This document shows positions 7,901-15,511 of a stretch of 41,292 bases of DNA, in pieces. The stretch is from positions 1 to 41,292 of the forward strand of contig CAYMOV010000017.1 in NCBI GenBank assembly GCA_964392085.1, given 5' to 3'. Position numbers and translations under genes: made by a program. A model generated the notes under the pieces. It did not search any database. It worked only from the letters and a program-made list of their open reading frames with translations, and was not told where the DNA came from. The DNA is from CAYMOV01 sp964392085. GTDB taxonomy: Bacteria; Oederibacteriota; Muellerivitia; Muellerivitales; Muellerivitaceae. How positions within the stretch are numbered: the stretch's first letter is position 1; each line of letters opens with the position of its first letter.

Positions 7901-8980
7901 CTAGATGTGCCCCTTGTGGATCAGGTACTCGGCCACGAGCATCCCGCCCTTGGCGGCGCCCATCTTGGTGTTGTGGCTCACGAGGACGTACTTGATGCCG
8001 TTCTTCAGGGCTTGGTCCTTTCGGACCCGGCCGACCGAGGTCACCATCCCATCCTCCTTGTCGCGGTCCAGCCGCGGCTGGGGCCGGAAAGGATCGTCGG
8101 TCACGTCGATGAGCCGAGTGGGGGAGGAAGGCAATTTCAGGGCGATGAAGTCACTTCCATACTCGCGAAGGGCCTTCTTGGCCTCCTCGACCGAGGCGTC
8201 CTTCTGGAGGGACACGAAGATGGCCTCCGTGTGGGCCTCCAAAACCGGGACCCGGGTGCAGGTGGCCGACACCGGGAAAAGCGCCGGGGCGATCGTGCCG
8301 CCCTCCACCTTCCCGAGGATCTTCTGGGTCTCCGTTTCGACCTTTTCCTCCTCCTTACTGATGTAGGGGATCACGTTATCCACGATATCGAGGGCGATGA
8401 CCCCCGGGGACCGGCCGGCCCCGGAGCAGGCCTGCATCGAGGTCATGATGACCTGGTTGATGCCGAACCGCTCATAGAGGGGCTTGAGGGTCATGGCGAG
8501 CCCCGTGGTGGTGCAGTTGGGGACCGGGGTCACGAACCCCTTCCAGCCCCGCCCCTTCTTTTGCTCCGCGATGAGGCTGTCATGCTCGAGGTTCACGCCC
8601 GGGATGAAGATGGGGACGTCCTTCTCGTACCGGAACGCCGAGGCCGTGGACACGACCGGGGTGGTCTTGGCGTACATCGGCTCAAGGGTCTTGGCGGCGT
8701 CGGACTCCACCGCGGTGAAGACCAGGTCCACTTGGGACGCGTCCATCTTGGAGGCGTCCTGGACCGTCAGGCCCGCGAAGGCGGGGTCGAGGGGCTCGCG
8801 GCAATACCAACGGAAGGCGCCCTGGGCGTCCGTGATCGCGTCGCGGAATTTCTTGCCGGCCGACCGCTCGGAGGCGGCCAATACGGTCACTTCGAACCAA
8901 GGATGTCCCGACAGGGAAGCCAGGAATTGCTGGCCGGCCACTCCGGTGGCTCCAACGACGGCGACTTTTTTCTTGATCAT
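7901..8980 (-). CDS. asd: Aspartate-semialdehyde dehydrogenase
   Basis: Makes L-aspartate semialdehyde from aspartyl phosphate with NADPH, the branch point to lysine/diaminopimelate, threonine, methionine and isoleucine. The Rossmann motif VAVVGATGVAGQQF opens the protein. The catalytic cysteine is C156 in PVPNCTTTGLAMTLKPL and the catalytic histidine is H250 in RVPVLEAHTEAIFV. Length (359) and the NCTTTG motif place it with the archaeal/fungal-like Asd subgroup rather than the enterobacterial one. GAGGA lies about 7 nt before the ATG. It follows the ilv-leu cluster in the same direction but has its own candidate promoter in the 147-nt gap. The stop lies in a small hairpin (AGCCGGA/TCCGGCT) with no U-tract. 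Confidence 0.97.
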   Translation of the reverse strand: MIKKKVAVVGATGVAGQQFLASLSGHPWFEVTVLAASERSAGKKFRDAITDAQGAFRWYCREPLDPAFAGLTVQDASKMDASQVDLVFTAVESDAAKTLEPMYAKTTPVVSTASAFRYEKDVPIFIPGVNLEHDSLIAEQKKGRGWKGFVTPVPNCTTTGLAMTLKPLYERFGINQVIMTSMQACSGAGRSPGVIALDIVDNVIPYISKEEEKVETETQKILGKVEGGTIAPALFPVSATCTRVPVLEAHTEAIFVSLQKDASVEEAKKALREYGSDFIALKLPSSPTRLIDVTDDPFRPQPRLDRDKEDGMVTSVGRVRKDQALKNGIKYVLVSHNTKMGAAKGGMLVAEYLIHKGHI

Positions 8981-9037
8981 GGTGTTCCTCGGGATCTTGT
9001 TCGGCCTTACCCCCCGGACGGGCGGGAAAGGGTCGAA

Positions 9038-9065
9038 AGAATAACATAAGTCGGGGGGGTTTCAA
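9038..9065 (-). promoter_or_regulatory. Candidate sigma70-type promoter for asd
   Basis: Minus-strand TTGAAA (9060-9065), 16-nt spacer, TATTCT (9038-9043). The predicted start is about 50 nt before the asd ATG. The match is moderate and unproven. The gap between the Thr/Pro-rich gene and asd shows no intrinsic terminator, so read-through from the ilv-leu cluster is also possible. Confidence 0.4.
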
Positions 9066-9127
9066 GTCTGGGCGCCGTCAGGTTCGGTTGGATTCGCGGG
9101 GAGGCGAAAAGGGCGGTGGTCGATCGG

Positions 9128-9805
9128 TTAAGGCGCCTGGACCTGGACCTGTCCAGAATAGGAGTTCTTCCCCTTCTTGGCGGTCAGGAAGATGAAATAG
9201 GTGCCCGGGATCAGGTCTTTCCGGCGGTCATCCAACCCGTCCCAAACCATGCTCTGGATCCCCGGCTTAAACCGATTGGGTTCCTTGACGGGATCGAAGG
9301 AAAAGCCCTTCAACAACCGAAAGCCCGAGGTAAAGACTTTCAGCTGGAGATGGTCCACCGGCATGGTGAAGTTCCATTCGAAGGTGACGGGGCCCGGAAG
9401 GGTCTTGGGTTGGACCGTGAACCCGCTCACCCCGGGGGTCGAGGTCGAGGTTTGGGTCGGGGACGGGGTCGAAGTCGCCGTGGAGGTGAAAGTGGGGGTC
9501 AGGGTGGGGGTCAGGGTCCAGGTGTCCGAGGGGGTCCAAGTGACGGAGGGGGTCAAGGTGCCCGTGGGGGTATTCGTCGGGGTGGAGGTGATCGTCGGGG
9601 ACCAGGTCGAAGTGCCGGTCGACGTCGGGGTAGGCGAAACAGTCGCCGTCGCGGTCGGGGTGAAGGCCGCGGTGGCCGACAGGACCGACGGGACGGCCGT
9701 CGGCAGGGAAAGCTGAAGCCCGGGGGTCCGGGACTGCGCTTGGCCCCAGGCTCCCGTCGCCGCCGCCAGGAGAAGGACGGTCCCCAGGACGAGGAAGGCC
9801 TTCAA
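9128..9805 (-). CDS. Exported Thr/Pro-rich protein with FlgD-like C-terminal domain
   Basis: A 225-residue protein in three parts. Residues 1-22 form a signal peptide (hydrophobic FLVLGTVLLLAAATGAWG, cleavage likely near GQA). About 45-125 is a low-complexity linker of T/P/S repeats (TPTATATVSPTPTSTGTSTW and similar), of the kind often O-glycosylated or spanning a cell wall. About 130-225 is a beta-rich domain (FEWNFTMPVDHLQLKVF, then VWDGLDDRRKDLIPGTYFIF) resembling the FlgD Ig-like fold used as C-terminal domain of many secreted bacterial proteins. Function unknown. The start is a TTG overlapping the leuB stop (TTGA), which is odd for a surface protein and implies coupling to leucine synthesis. 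Length and start are less certain than the reading frame. Confidence 0.75.
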   Translation of the reverse strand: MKAFLVLGTVLLLAAATGAWGQAQSRTPGLQLSLPTAVPSVLSATAAFTPTATATVSPTPTSTGTSTWSPTITSTPTNTPTGTLTPSVTWTPSDTWTLTPTLTPTFTSTATSTPSPTQTSTSTPGVSGFTVQPKTLPGPVTFEWNFTMPVDHLQLKVFTSGFRLLKGFSFDPVKEPNRFKPGIQSMVWDGLDDRRKDLIPGTYFIFLTAKKGKNSYSGQVQVQAP

Positions 9806-10872
9806 CCGAGGGCCTGGACGACCGCGTCGCCCATCTCCCGGCAGGACACAGCCTTCGCGCCCTTCCCGGCCAGGTCCGCGGTGCGGACCCCATCGTTGAG
9901 GACCTTTTCCACGGCCCGCTCGACGGCCTTCGACTCGTCCAGCAGTTTGAAGCTGTATTGGAGCATCATCCCCGCGGACAGGATGGTGGCGAGTGGGTTG
10001 GCCTTCCCGGTGCCCGTGAGGTCGGGCGCCGATCCGTGGGACGGCTCGTAAAGCCCCACTTTCCCCCCGAGGGAGGCCGAGGGCAGCATGCCGAGGGACC
10101 CGGTGAGCATGGAGGCCTCGTCGGACAGGATGTCGCCGAACATGTTGGTGGTGACCATCACGTCGAACTGCTTGGGATTTCGGATGAGCTGCATGGCGGC
10201 GTTGTCCACGATCTGGTGCTCGAAGGCCACGTCGGGGAAGCCCTTCGAGACCTCCTCGGCCACGTCATGCCACAACCGGGAGGATTCCAGCACGTTGAAC
10301 TTGTCCACACTGGTGACCTTCTTCCGGCGCAGGCGGGCCAGGTCGAAGGCCAGGCGGACGATCCGGTCCACCTCATGGGTGTGGTACACCTCGGTGTTGA
10401 GGCCGTACCGGCCCTTCCCCTGGCCGAAGATCCCCCGGGGTTCGCCGAAATAAATGCCCGAGATGAGCTCCCGGACGATGAGCATGTCCACCCCCTCGAT
10501 GACTTCCCGCTTGAGGGTGGAGGCGTCCTGGAGGGCGGGAATCAGCTTAACCGGCCGCAGGTTGGCGTAGAGGTCCAAGCCCTTCCGGAGCCCCAGGATG
10601 CCGGCTTCGGGGCGCTTGGCGTTCTCGATCTTGTCCCATTGGGGACCCCCCATGGGTCCCTTGAGGACGGCCTGGGCGGCCTGGCAGGCCCGGAGCGTGG
10701 CGTCGGGCAGGGGGGAGCCGTGACGGTCGATGGCGATGCCGCCCGCGTCTTGGGGCTCATAATTGAACTGATGGCCGTACTTCCGGCCCACCTGGTTGAG
10801 GACCTTCTGGGTCTCGGCCACGATCTCGGGGCCGATCCCGTCGCCCGCCAACACCACGATGTGGAAATCCAT
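9802..10872 (-). CDS. leuB: 3-isopropylmalate dehydrogenase
   Basis: NAD-dependent oxidative decarboxylation of 3-isopropylmalate, the third step of leucine synthesis. Family motifs are VVLAGDGIGPEIV at the N-terminus, RELISGIYFGEPRGIF (about 137-152), the catalytic YHTHEVDRIVRLAF region, TNMFGDILSDEASMLTGSLG, and EPSHGSAPDLTGTGKANP for cofactor binding. The length of 356 is normal. leuA lies immediately upstream on the same strand, separated by a 107-nt gap largely filled by an inverted repeat. The usual partners leuC and leuD (isopropylmalate isomerase) are not in the window. The stop overlaps the next gene, which encodes an exported Thr/Pro-rich protein. Confidence 0.97.
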   Translation of the reverse strand: MDFHIVVLAGDGIGPEIVAETQKVLNQVGRKYGHQFNYEPQDAGGIAIDRHGSPLPDATLRACQAAQAVLKGPMGGPQWDKIENAKRPEAGILGLRKGLDLYANLRPVKLIPALQDASTLKREVIEGVDMLIVRELISGIYFGEPRGIFGQGKGRYGLNTEVYHTHEVDRIVRLAFDLARLRRKKVTSVDKFNVLESSRLWHDVAEEVSKGFPDVAFEHQIVDNAAMQLIRNPKQFDVMVTTNMFGDILSDEASMLTGSLGMLPSASLGGKVGLYEPSHGSAPDLTGTGKANPLATILSAGMMLQYSFKLLDESKAVERAVEKVLNDGVRTADLAGKGAKAVSCREMGDAVVQALG

Positions 10873-10883
10873 GCGAACTCCTT

Positions 10884-10974
10884 GGCCGTTAGCCGCCGGA
10901 AACGGCTTGGCCGTTAGCCGCTAGCTTAAAGCCAACGGCCAACGGCCAAAGCCTTACGGCTGAAGCCAACGGCG
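10884..10974. repeat. Inverted repeat of the GCCGTTGGCCGCTAGC family between leuA and leuB
   Basis: Contains GCCGTTAGCCGCCGG and GGCCGTTAGCCGCTAGC on one side and AAAGCCAACGGCCAACGG and AGCCAACGGC on the other, so it folds into a long imperfect hairpin. It occupies nearly the whole gap between leuA and leuB. It is related to 3184-3312 and 15441-15499. Confidence 0.75.
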
Positions 10975-10979
10975 ATTGT

Positions 10980-12566
10980 TCAAATTCCCTTGATCGCCTG
11001 GAACGCCGCCTTCGCGCTCTTCCGGGCGTGCTTCCGGAGAAGCTTGTTCACGCCGTTCAGGTAGGCCTTGGCCGAGGCCTCGATGATGTCGGTGGAAACC
11101 CCCCGGCCGTGCACCTCATCGCCGTCGGTGGACAAGGTCACCGTCACCTCACCTTGGGCGTCCCGGCCCTGGGTGAGGGCCTTGAGGGAGTAATTCTCCA
11201 CCTTCACCTTGATCCCCGAGATGCGGTCGATGACGTTGAAGACCGCGTCCACGGGTCCGTCCCCGGTGGCGGCTTCCTGCGCCTCGACCTCCCCCTTCCT
11301 CAGCTTCAGGGTGGCCGTCGGGAGGGTGGAGGAACCCGCCGAGGTGTGAAGATAGGTGAGGCGCCAAAGGTCCTCGGTCGAGGCGATGCGCTCATCGGCC
11401 AGGGACTCAATGTCCTCGTCGTAGACGTATTTCTTCTTGTCCGCCAGTTCCTTGAACCGGTTGAAGAGGTCCTCGACCTGGGCCTCATTGGCCCGGATCC
11501 CGAGGTCCTCCAGCCGCTTGGCGAAGGCGTGGCGGCCCGAGTGCTTCCCCATCACCAGCCGGGAGGCTGGGATGCCGATGGACTCGGCGGTCATGATCTC
11601 ATAGGTCTTGCGGTACTTCAGGATGCCGTCCTGGTGGATCCCCGACTCATGGGCGAAGGCGTTCGACCCCACGATGGCCTTGTTGGGCTGGATCATGAAC
11701 CCCGTGAGGGTCGAGACCATCCGGCTGGTCTTGTACAGTTGGGGGGTGACGATCCCGGTCCGGAAGGGGAACTTGTCGGGGCGGGTCTTGAGGATCATGA
11801 CGATCTCCTCCAGGCTTGCGTTGCCCGCCCTTTCCCCGATGCCGTTGATCGTGCATTCCACCTGGCGGGCGCCGTTCTCGATGGCCGCCAGGGAATTGGC
11901 CACCGCCAGCCCCAGGTCGTTGTGGCAATGCACCGACAGGACGGCCTTCCCGATGTTGGGCACGTTGTTGCGCAGGTGGCGGATGATTCGCCCGAATTCC
12001 TCCGGCACCGAATAGCCCACGGTATCCGGGATGTTGACCGTGCGGGCCCCGTGTCGGATGGCCGCCTCGATCATGGCGCAGAGGTAGTCCAGGTCCGACC
12101 GGGAGGCGTCCATCGCCGAGAACTCCACGTCGTCGGTATAGCGCCGGGCCAGCTTCACCGCGTCGACGGCGGCCTGCAGGGCCTCCTCGCGGGTCTTGCG
12201 GAACTGGTGCTGCAGGTGGATGTCGGAGGAGGAGATGAAGGTGTGGACCCGTCCCCGCTTCGCCTTCTTCACCGCCCTGCCGCAGGCCTCGACGTCGCGT
12301 TTGACCGCGCGGGCCAACCCCGCCACCACGGACTTCTTCACCAGCTTCGCGATGGTCTGGACGGCCTCGAAGTCCCCCGGGGAGGAGGCCGGGAAACCGG
12401 CCTCGATGACGTCCACCCCCAGGGTCTCCAGCTGTTGGGCGATCTTGATCTTCTCCTCGGTGTTCAGGCTGGCGCCCGGCGCCTGTTCCCCGTCCCGCAG
12501 GGTGGTGTCAAAGATATAAACGCGTTCTTGTTGGGCCTTCGGCGCCTTGGTCTTCTGGGTTTTCAT
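10980..12566 (-). CDS. leuA: 2-isopropylmalate synthase
   Basis: Condenses acetyl-CoA with 2-oxoisovalerate, the committed step of leucine synthesis. The N-terminal TIM barrel has IFDTTLRDGEQAPGASL with the metal-binding Asp and the arginine of RDGEQ, the metal-binding HCHNDLGLAVANSLAAI and the GxGERAGNASLEE loop. The C-terminal 130 residues form the LeuA regulatory domain (leucine feedback), ending FQAIKGI. At 528 residues it is typical. The ATG at 12564-12566 is preferred over a TTG at 12590, because GAGGAT lies 5-10 nt upstream and the extra residues are not family-like. It sits downstream of pssA in the ilv-leu cluster. Confidence 0.97.
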   Translation of the reverse strand: MKTQKTKAPKAQQERVYIFDTTLRDGEQAPGASLNTEEKIKIAQQLETLGVDVIEAGFPASSPGDFEAVQTIAKLVKKSVVAGLARAVKRDVEACGRAVKKAKRGRVHTFISSSDIHLQHQFRKTREEALQAAVDAVKLARRYTDDVEFSAMDASRSDLDYLCAMIEAAIRHGARTVNIPDTVGYSVPEEFGRIIRHLRNNVPNIGKAVLSVHCHNDLGLAVANSLAAIENGARQVECTINGIGERAGNASLEEIVMILKTRPDKFPFRTGIVTPQLYKTSRMVSTLTGFMIQPNKAIVGSNAFAHESGIHQDGILKYRKTYEIMTAESIGIPASRLVMGKHSGRHAFAKRLEDLGIRANEAQVEDLFNRFKELADKKKYVYDEDIESLADERIASTEDLWRLTYLHTSAGSSTLPTATLKLRKGEVEAQEAATGDGPVDAVFNVIDRISGIKVKVENYSLKALTQGRDAQGEVTVTLSTDGDEVHGRGVSTDIIEASAKAYLNGVNKLLRKHARKSAKAAFQAIKGI

Positions 12567-12585
12567 GGGGATCCTCGTTCGGTGA

Positions 12586-12672
12586 ATCAATTAGGGATTG
12601 GAAATGAGGAGTTCGGAATGGTCGAGGGACCGTGGAAGCTTTTCCTCATTCGGCATTCCACATCCCACATCG
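12586..12672. repeat. Imperfect inverted repeat between pssA and leuA
   Basis: One side reads AATTAGGGATTGGAAATGAGG and GTTCGGAATGG in part; the other reads CCTCATTCGGCATTCCACATC. The halves are imperfect complements built from repeats of GGAATG/CATTCC. It fills most of the 108-nt gap from the pssA stop to the leuA start, where no gene is seen. Confidence 0.5.
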
Positions 12673-12674
12673 CC

Positions 12675-13562
12675 TCAAGATGGCCGGGTAGTCCGGTGCT
12701 TACGAAGTCGTCCCAGGCTCCCCCGCAACAACGCCGCCAGGAGGTTCCAGAACATGTAGAGGATCAGCAGGATGAAGAAGGTGAACTCGGCGTACTTCAC
12801 CATCATGAACAGGATCCAGGCCACGACCGCCAGGGTGATGGGTTTGATCTTTTCCCGGTTCATCTTCTTCATGCTGGGGTAGGAGATGTTCGAGACCATG
12901 AGGGCGGCCACCAGGAACACCAGGGCCGGGACGAAGATGGACTCCACCATCCCCACGTTCTGGTCGTACCACCCCATGATCCGCCCGACGATGGGGCCCT
13001 TGACGCTCCAACCCTCCCAACGGGACACCAGGACGTAACTGGCCAACAGCCCCGCAGCCGCGGGGCTGGGCAGGCCCATGAACCGGTCCTTTTCCTCGAC
13101 GGCGGCCTGCACGTTGAACCGGGCCAGCCGGACCGCCGCGCACACCACGTAAAACACCGCGATGGAGACGCCCCAAAAGGGGATGAACCTCAGGACGGAT
13201 AGGTACAACAGGATCGCCGGGGCCATCCCGAAGGACACCAGGTCCGCCATACTGTCGAATTCCATGCCGAACCGGCTGGTGGCTCCCGTGGCCCGGGCCA
13301 CCCGACCGTCCATCATGTCCATGAAGATCGCGATCAGGATCAAACGACCGGACCAGACGAAGGGGAGGGTATGCATGGGCTCGGTGACGCGCTCGGCCAG
13401 GGCGTCGCTGAAGGCCAGCATCATGGCCAGCATCCCCAGGATCAGGTTGGAGGCCGTGAACAGGTTGGGCAGGAGGAAAATGGCCTTGCGGAAGCGCGGC
13501 CCCTCGGAAGGGGGCAAGGCCCCCTCCTCCTGCGGTTCCCTGCGGGCTTTCAATCGTTTCAC
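12675..13562 (-). CDS. pssA: CDP-diacylglycerol-serine O-phosphatidyltransferase
   Basis: Makes phosphatidylserine from CDP-diacylglycerol and serine at the membrane. The CDP-alcohol phosphotransferase signature is exact: D82xxD85G86xxA89R90, eight residues, G99xxxD103xxxD107, within MDMMDGRVARATG and FGMEFDSMADLVSFG. About eight hydrophobic segments follow. At 295 residues it is a little longer than the compact Bacillus-type enzyme, owing to a charged N-terminal stretch. The start is a GTG overlapping the psd stop (GTGA), so the two enzymes are translationally coupled; Psd converts the product to phosphatidylethanolamine. Confidence 0.95.
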   Translation of the reverse strand: MKRLKARREPQEEGALPPSEGPRFRKAIFLLPNLFTASNLILGMLAMMLAFSDALAERVTEPMHTLPFVWSGRLILIAIFMDMMDGRVARATGATSRFGMEFDSMADLVSFGMAPAILLYLSVLRFIPFWGVSIAVFYVVCAAVRLARFNVQAAVEEKDRFMGLPSPAAAGLLASYVLVSRWEGWSVKGPIVGRIMGWYDQNVGMVESIFVPALVFLVAALMVSNISYPSMKKMNREKIKPITLAVVAWILFMMVKYAEFTFFILLILYMFWNLLAALLRGSLGRLRKHRTTRPS

Positions 13563-14242
13563 GGCAACTCTCCCAAGGGGGTTTGGCCGGCCAACACCCG
13601 GTCCCCCACCTTCACCAGGCTCTTGGAGCCCAGGGGCAAGAACAGGTCCACCCGGGACCCCAACAGGATCCGCCCGATGCGCTGGCCCCGGGCGATCCGG
13701 TCCCCGACGGCCTCATCGGTCTTGACCCGGTGGCACAGCATCCCGGCGATCTGCTTGATCACCATCAACCCGGGCGGCTTTCGGGATCCCGCGGGCTTAT
13801 CCGGCTGGACCACCAAATGGGCCTGTTCGTTGACCAGGTCGGCCTTGTCCGCGTAGGCGGCCAGGTATTCCCCGGGGTAATAGTCCTTGCCCACAACCCG
13901 GCCGTCGACGGGCGCCCGCTGGACATGGTTGTCCAAGGGGTTCATGAAGATGGCGATCTGCAGGGCCTTTTTCTTCAGGTGCATCGGTTCCTGGACCTCA
14001 CGGACGATCGTGATCAGCCCGTCGGCGGGGCTCAAGACCGTCTTGGGCCCCAAACCGCCCGGCGCGGGGCGCTCGAAGTCCCGGAAGAAATTCAGCATCA
14101 AGGCCGCGACCACGATCAGGACGGAACCCAAGGCCAGGGCCCAGGTCCGTTGGCTCCGGACGCCCCACAGGACGAGCAGGATCGCCGCCCCCAGGACCGG
14201 GAGCACCATCGACCAGGTTTCCTTCATGAAAGGCAGCCGCAT
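13559..14242 (-). CDS. psd: Phosphatidylserine decarboxylase (short form)
   Basis: Makes phosphatidylethanolamine from phosphatidylserine. It belongs to the short prokaryotic class (about 227 residues). Two N-terminal membrane segments are followed by NFFRDFERPAPGGLGPKTVL, SPADGLITIVREV, IAIFMNPLDNHVQRAPVDG and the self-cleavage site LGS in RILLGSRVDLFLP. Cleavage there forms the pyruvoyl group on the new alpha chain. The ATG at 14240-14242 is preferred, since GAAGG is 7 nt upstream; a GTG at 14248 would be too close to it. It overlaps pssA by 4 nt. Its place among the ilv/leu genes matches an order I recall from some deltaproteobacteria (ilvBNC-psd-pssA-leuA). Confidence 0.95.
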   Translation of the reverse strand: MRLPFMKETWSMVLPVLGAAILLVLWGVRSQRTWALALGSVLIVVAALMLNFFRDFERPAPGGLGPKTVLSPADGLITIVREVQEPMHLKKKALQIAIFMNPLDNHVQRAPVDGRVVGKDYYPGEYLAAYADKADLVNEQAHLVVQPDKPAGSRKPPGLMVIKQIAGMLCHRVKTDEAVGDRIARGQRIGRILLGSRVDLFLPLGSKSLVKVGDRVLAGQTPLGELP

Positions 14243-14267
14243 TTTCACACCTTCAACTAAAAGGATT

Positions 14268-14364
14268 TTGAACCACGGAGAACACGGGGGTCACGGAGAA
14301 TGCGTTTTTCTTTAATCGCGGCAAGAAAACCCCTCCGTGTACTCCGCGTCCCCCGTGGTTCGAA
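14268..14364. repeat. Inverted repeat of the TTGAACCACGG family between ilvC and psd
   Basis: The left arm is TTGAACCACGGAGAACACGG at 14268. The right arm, read on the other strand, begins TTCGAACCACGGGGGACGCG and continues with GGAGTACACGGAG. The arms are about 31 bp and mostly complementary, around a 35-nt centre. It fills the gap between ilvC and psd. Confidence 0.78.
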
Positions 14365-14375
14365 TTTTTTTGAGG

Positions 14376-15365
14376 CTACTTCTTCGTCCAGGAGAACATG
14401 CTGCGCACCTGGGTCCCGACCTTCTCGATCAGGTGGTTCGCGTCATGCTTCAGGAGCGAGTTGTACACGGGGCGGTTGGCCTGGTTCTCCAGGACGAATT
14501 CCCGGGCGAACATGCCCGACTGGATCTCGCCCAGGATGCGGCCCATCTCCTGGCGGGTGGCGTCGTTGATGATGCGGCGACCCCGGGTGATGTCGCCGTA
14601 CTTGGCCGTGGTGGAGATGGCGTCCCGCATCCCCGTGATGCCCTTCTCGTAGATCAGGTCCACGATGAGCTTCACCTCGTGCAGGCACTCGAAGTAGGCC
14701 ACCTCGGGCTGGTAACCGTTGGCCACCAGGGTCTCGAAACCCGAGCGGATCAGCTCCGACAACCCGCCGCAGAGCACCACTTGCTCCCCGAACAGGTCGG
14801 TCTCGGTCTCTTCCTTGAAGGTGGTCTCCAAGACACCGGGCTTTGTGCAGCCGATGGCCTTGGCGTAGGCCAGGGCCAACTTCAGGGCGTTGCCTGTGGC
14901 GTTCTGGTGGACCGCCACCAGGGCCGGCACGCCCTTTCCGTCCTCGTAGGTCCGGCGCACCATGTGGCCGGGGCTCTTGGGGGCGATCATGAACACGTCG
15001 ACGTCGGCCGGGGGCACGATCTGGCCGAAGTGGATGTTGAAACCGTGGGAGAACATGAGGGCCTTCCCGGCCTTGAGGCCCGGGAGGACGTCGTTCTTAT
15101 AGAGGGCGCCTTGCAGGTCGTCCTGGATCAGGATCTGGATGACATCGGCCTTGGCGGAGGCTTCCTTGGCGTCGTAGGCCTCCAGGCCGTCGGCTTTGGC
15201 CTGGGCGCGGGTCTTCTCGGACCGGGCCCCGATGATGACCTTGATCCCCGAATCCTTCAGGTTCAGGGCCTGGTTGCGGCCCTGGTTACCGTAGCCGATG
15301 ACCGCCACGGTCTTCCCCTTCAAGGCGTTCAGGTCGGCGTCCTGCTCGTAGTAGATCTTTGCCAT
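14376..15365 (-). CDS. ilvC: Ketol-acid reductoisomerase
   Basis: Mg- and NADPH-dependent isomeroreductase, the second common step of isoleucine and valine synthesis. A Rossmann domain comes first (VAVIGYGNQGRNQALNLKDS, about residues 20-39), then the knotted helical domain with the metal-binding acidic residues in DLFGEQVVLCGGLSELI and ECLHEVKLIVDLIYEKGI. At 329 residues it is the short class I form. The ATG at 15363-15365 is preferred: GGAGGAG lies about 10 nt upstream and MAKIYYEQD is the usual N-terminus. A longer in-frame extension to 15494 reads through a dispersed repeat and is rejected. Confidence 0.97.
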   Translation of the reverse strand: MAKIYYEQDADLNALKGKTVAVIGYGNQGRNQALNLKDSGIKVIIGARSEKTRAQAKADGLEAYDAKEASAKADVIQILIQDDLQGALYKNDVLPGLKAGKALMFSHGFNIHFGQIVPPADVDVFMIAPKSPGHMVRRTYEDGKGVPALVAVHQNATGNALKLALAYAKAIGCTKPGVLETTFKEETETDLFGEQVVLCGGLSELIRSGFETLVANGYQPEVAYFECLHEVKLIVDLIYEKGITGMRDAISTTAKYGDITRGRRIINDATRQEMGRILGEIQSGMFAREFVLENQANRPVYNSLLKHDANHLIEKVGTQVRSMFSWTKK

Positions 15366-15440
15366 TTCGCGGTCTCCTCCGTATTTTCGTCGAGGGTCCT
15401 GGGACCCGTTTTCACTGTTCGCGTTTCCAAAAAAGCCTTC

Positions 15441-15499
15441 AGCCGCTAGCCGTTGGCTTTTCGTCGAAGCTGACCGCCAGCGGCCAACCGCCAACGGCG
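15441..15499. repeat. Inverted repeat of the GCCGTTGGCCGCTAGC family between ilvN and ilvC
   Basis: AGCCGCTAGCCGTTGGC (15441-15457) faces CGCCAGCGGCCAACCGCC and CAACGGCG at the right end, forming an imperfect hairpin in the 146-nt gap between ilvN and ilvC. It is related to 3184-3312 and 10884-10974. Confidence 0.7.
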
Positions 15500-15511
15500 C
15501 CTTTCATTCGT

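Noticed and set aside
7881..7903. Hairpin AGCCGGA/TCCGGCT at the asd stop as a terminator
   Set aside because: The stem is only 7 bp and no U-tract follows on the minus strand.
9430..9700. Tandem GGGGTC/GGTCGAGGTC-like repeats, resembling a repeat array
   Set aside because: They are simply the DNA of the Thr/Pro/Ser linker in the exported protein. Units are short, irregular and in frame; there are no spacers, so this is not CRISPR.
11028..13202. Plus-strand open frame of 724 codons across leuA and pssA
   Set aside because: Antisense shadow of two certain genes with the same composition artefact and no recognisable protein features.
15366..15494. 43-residue N-terminal extension of IlvC
   Set aside because: It reads through a dispersed repeat, lacks family similarity, and a GGAGGAG site supports the start at 15365.
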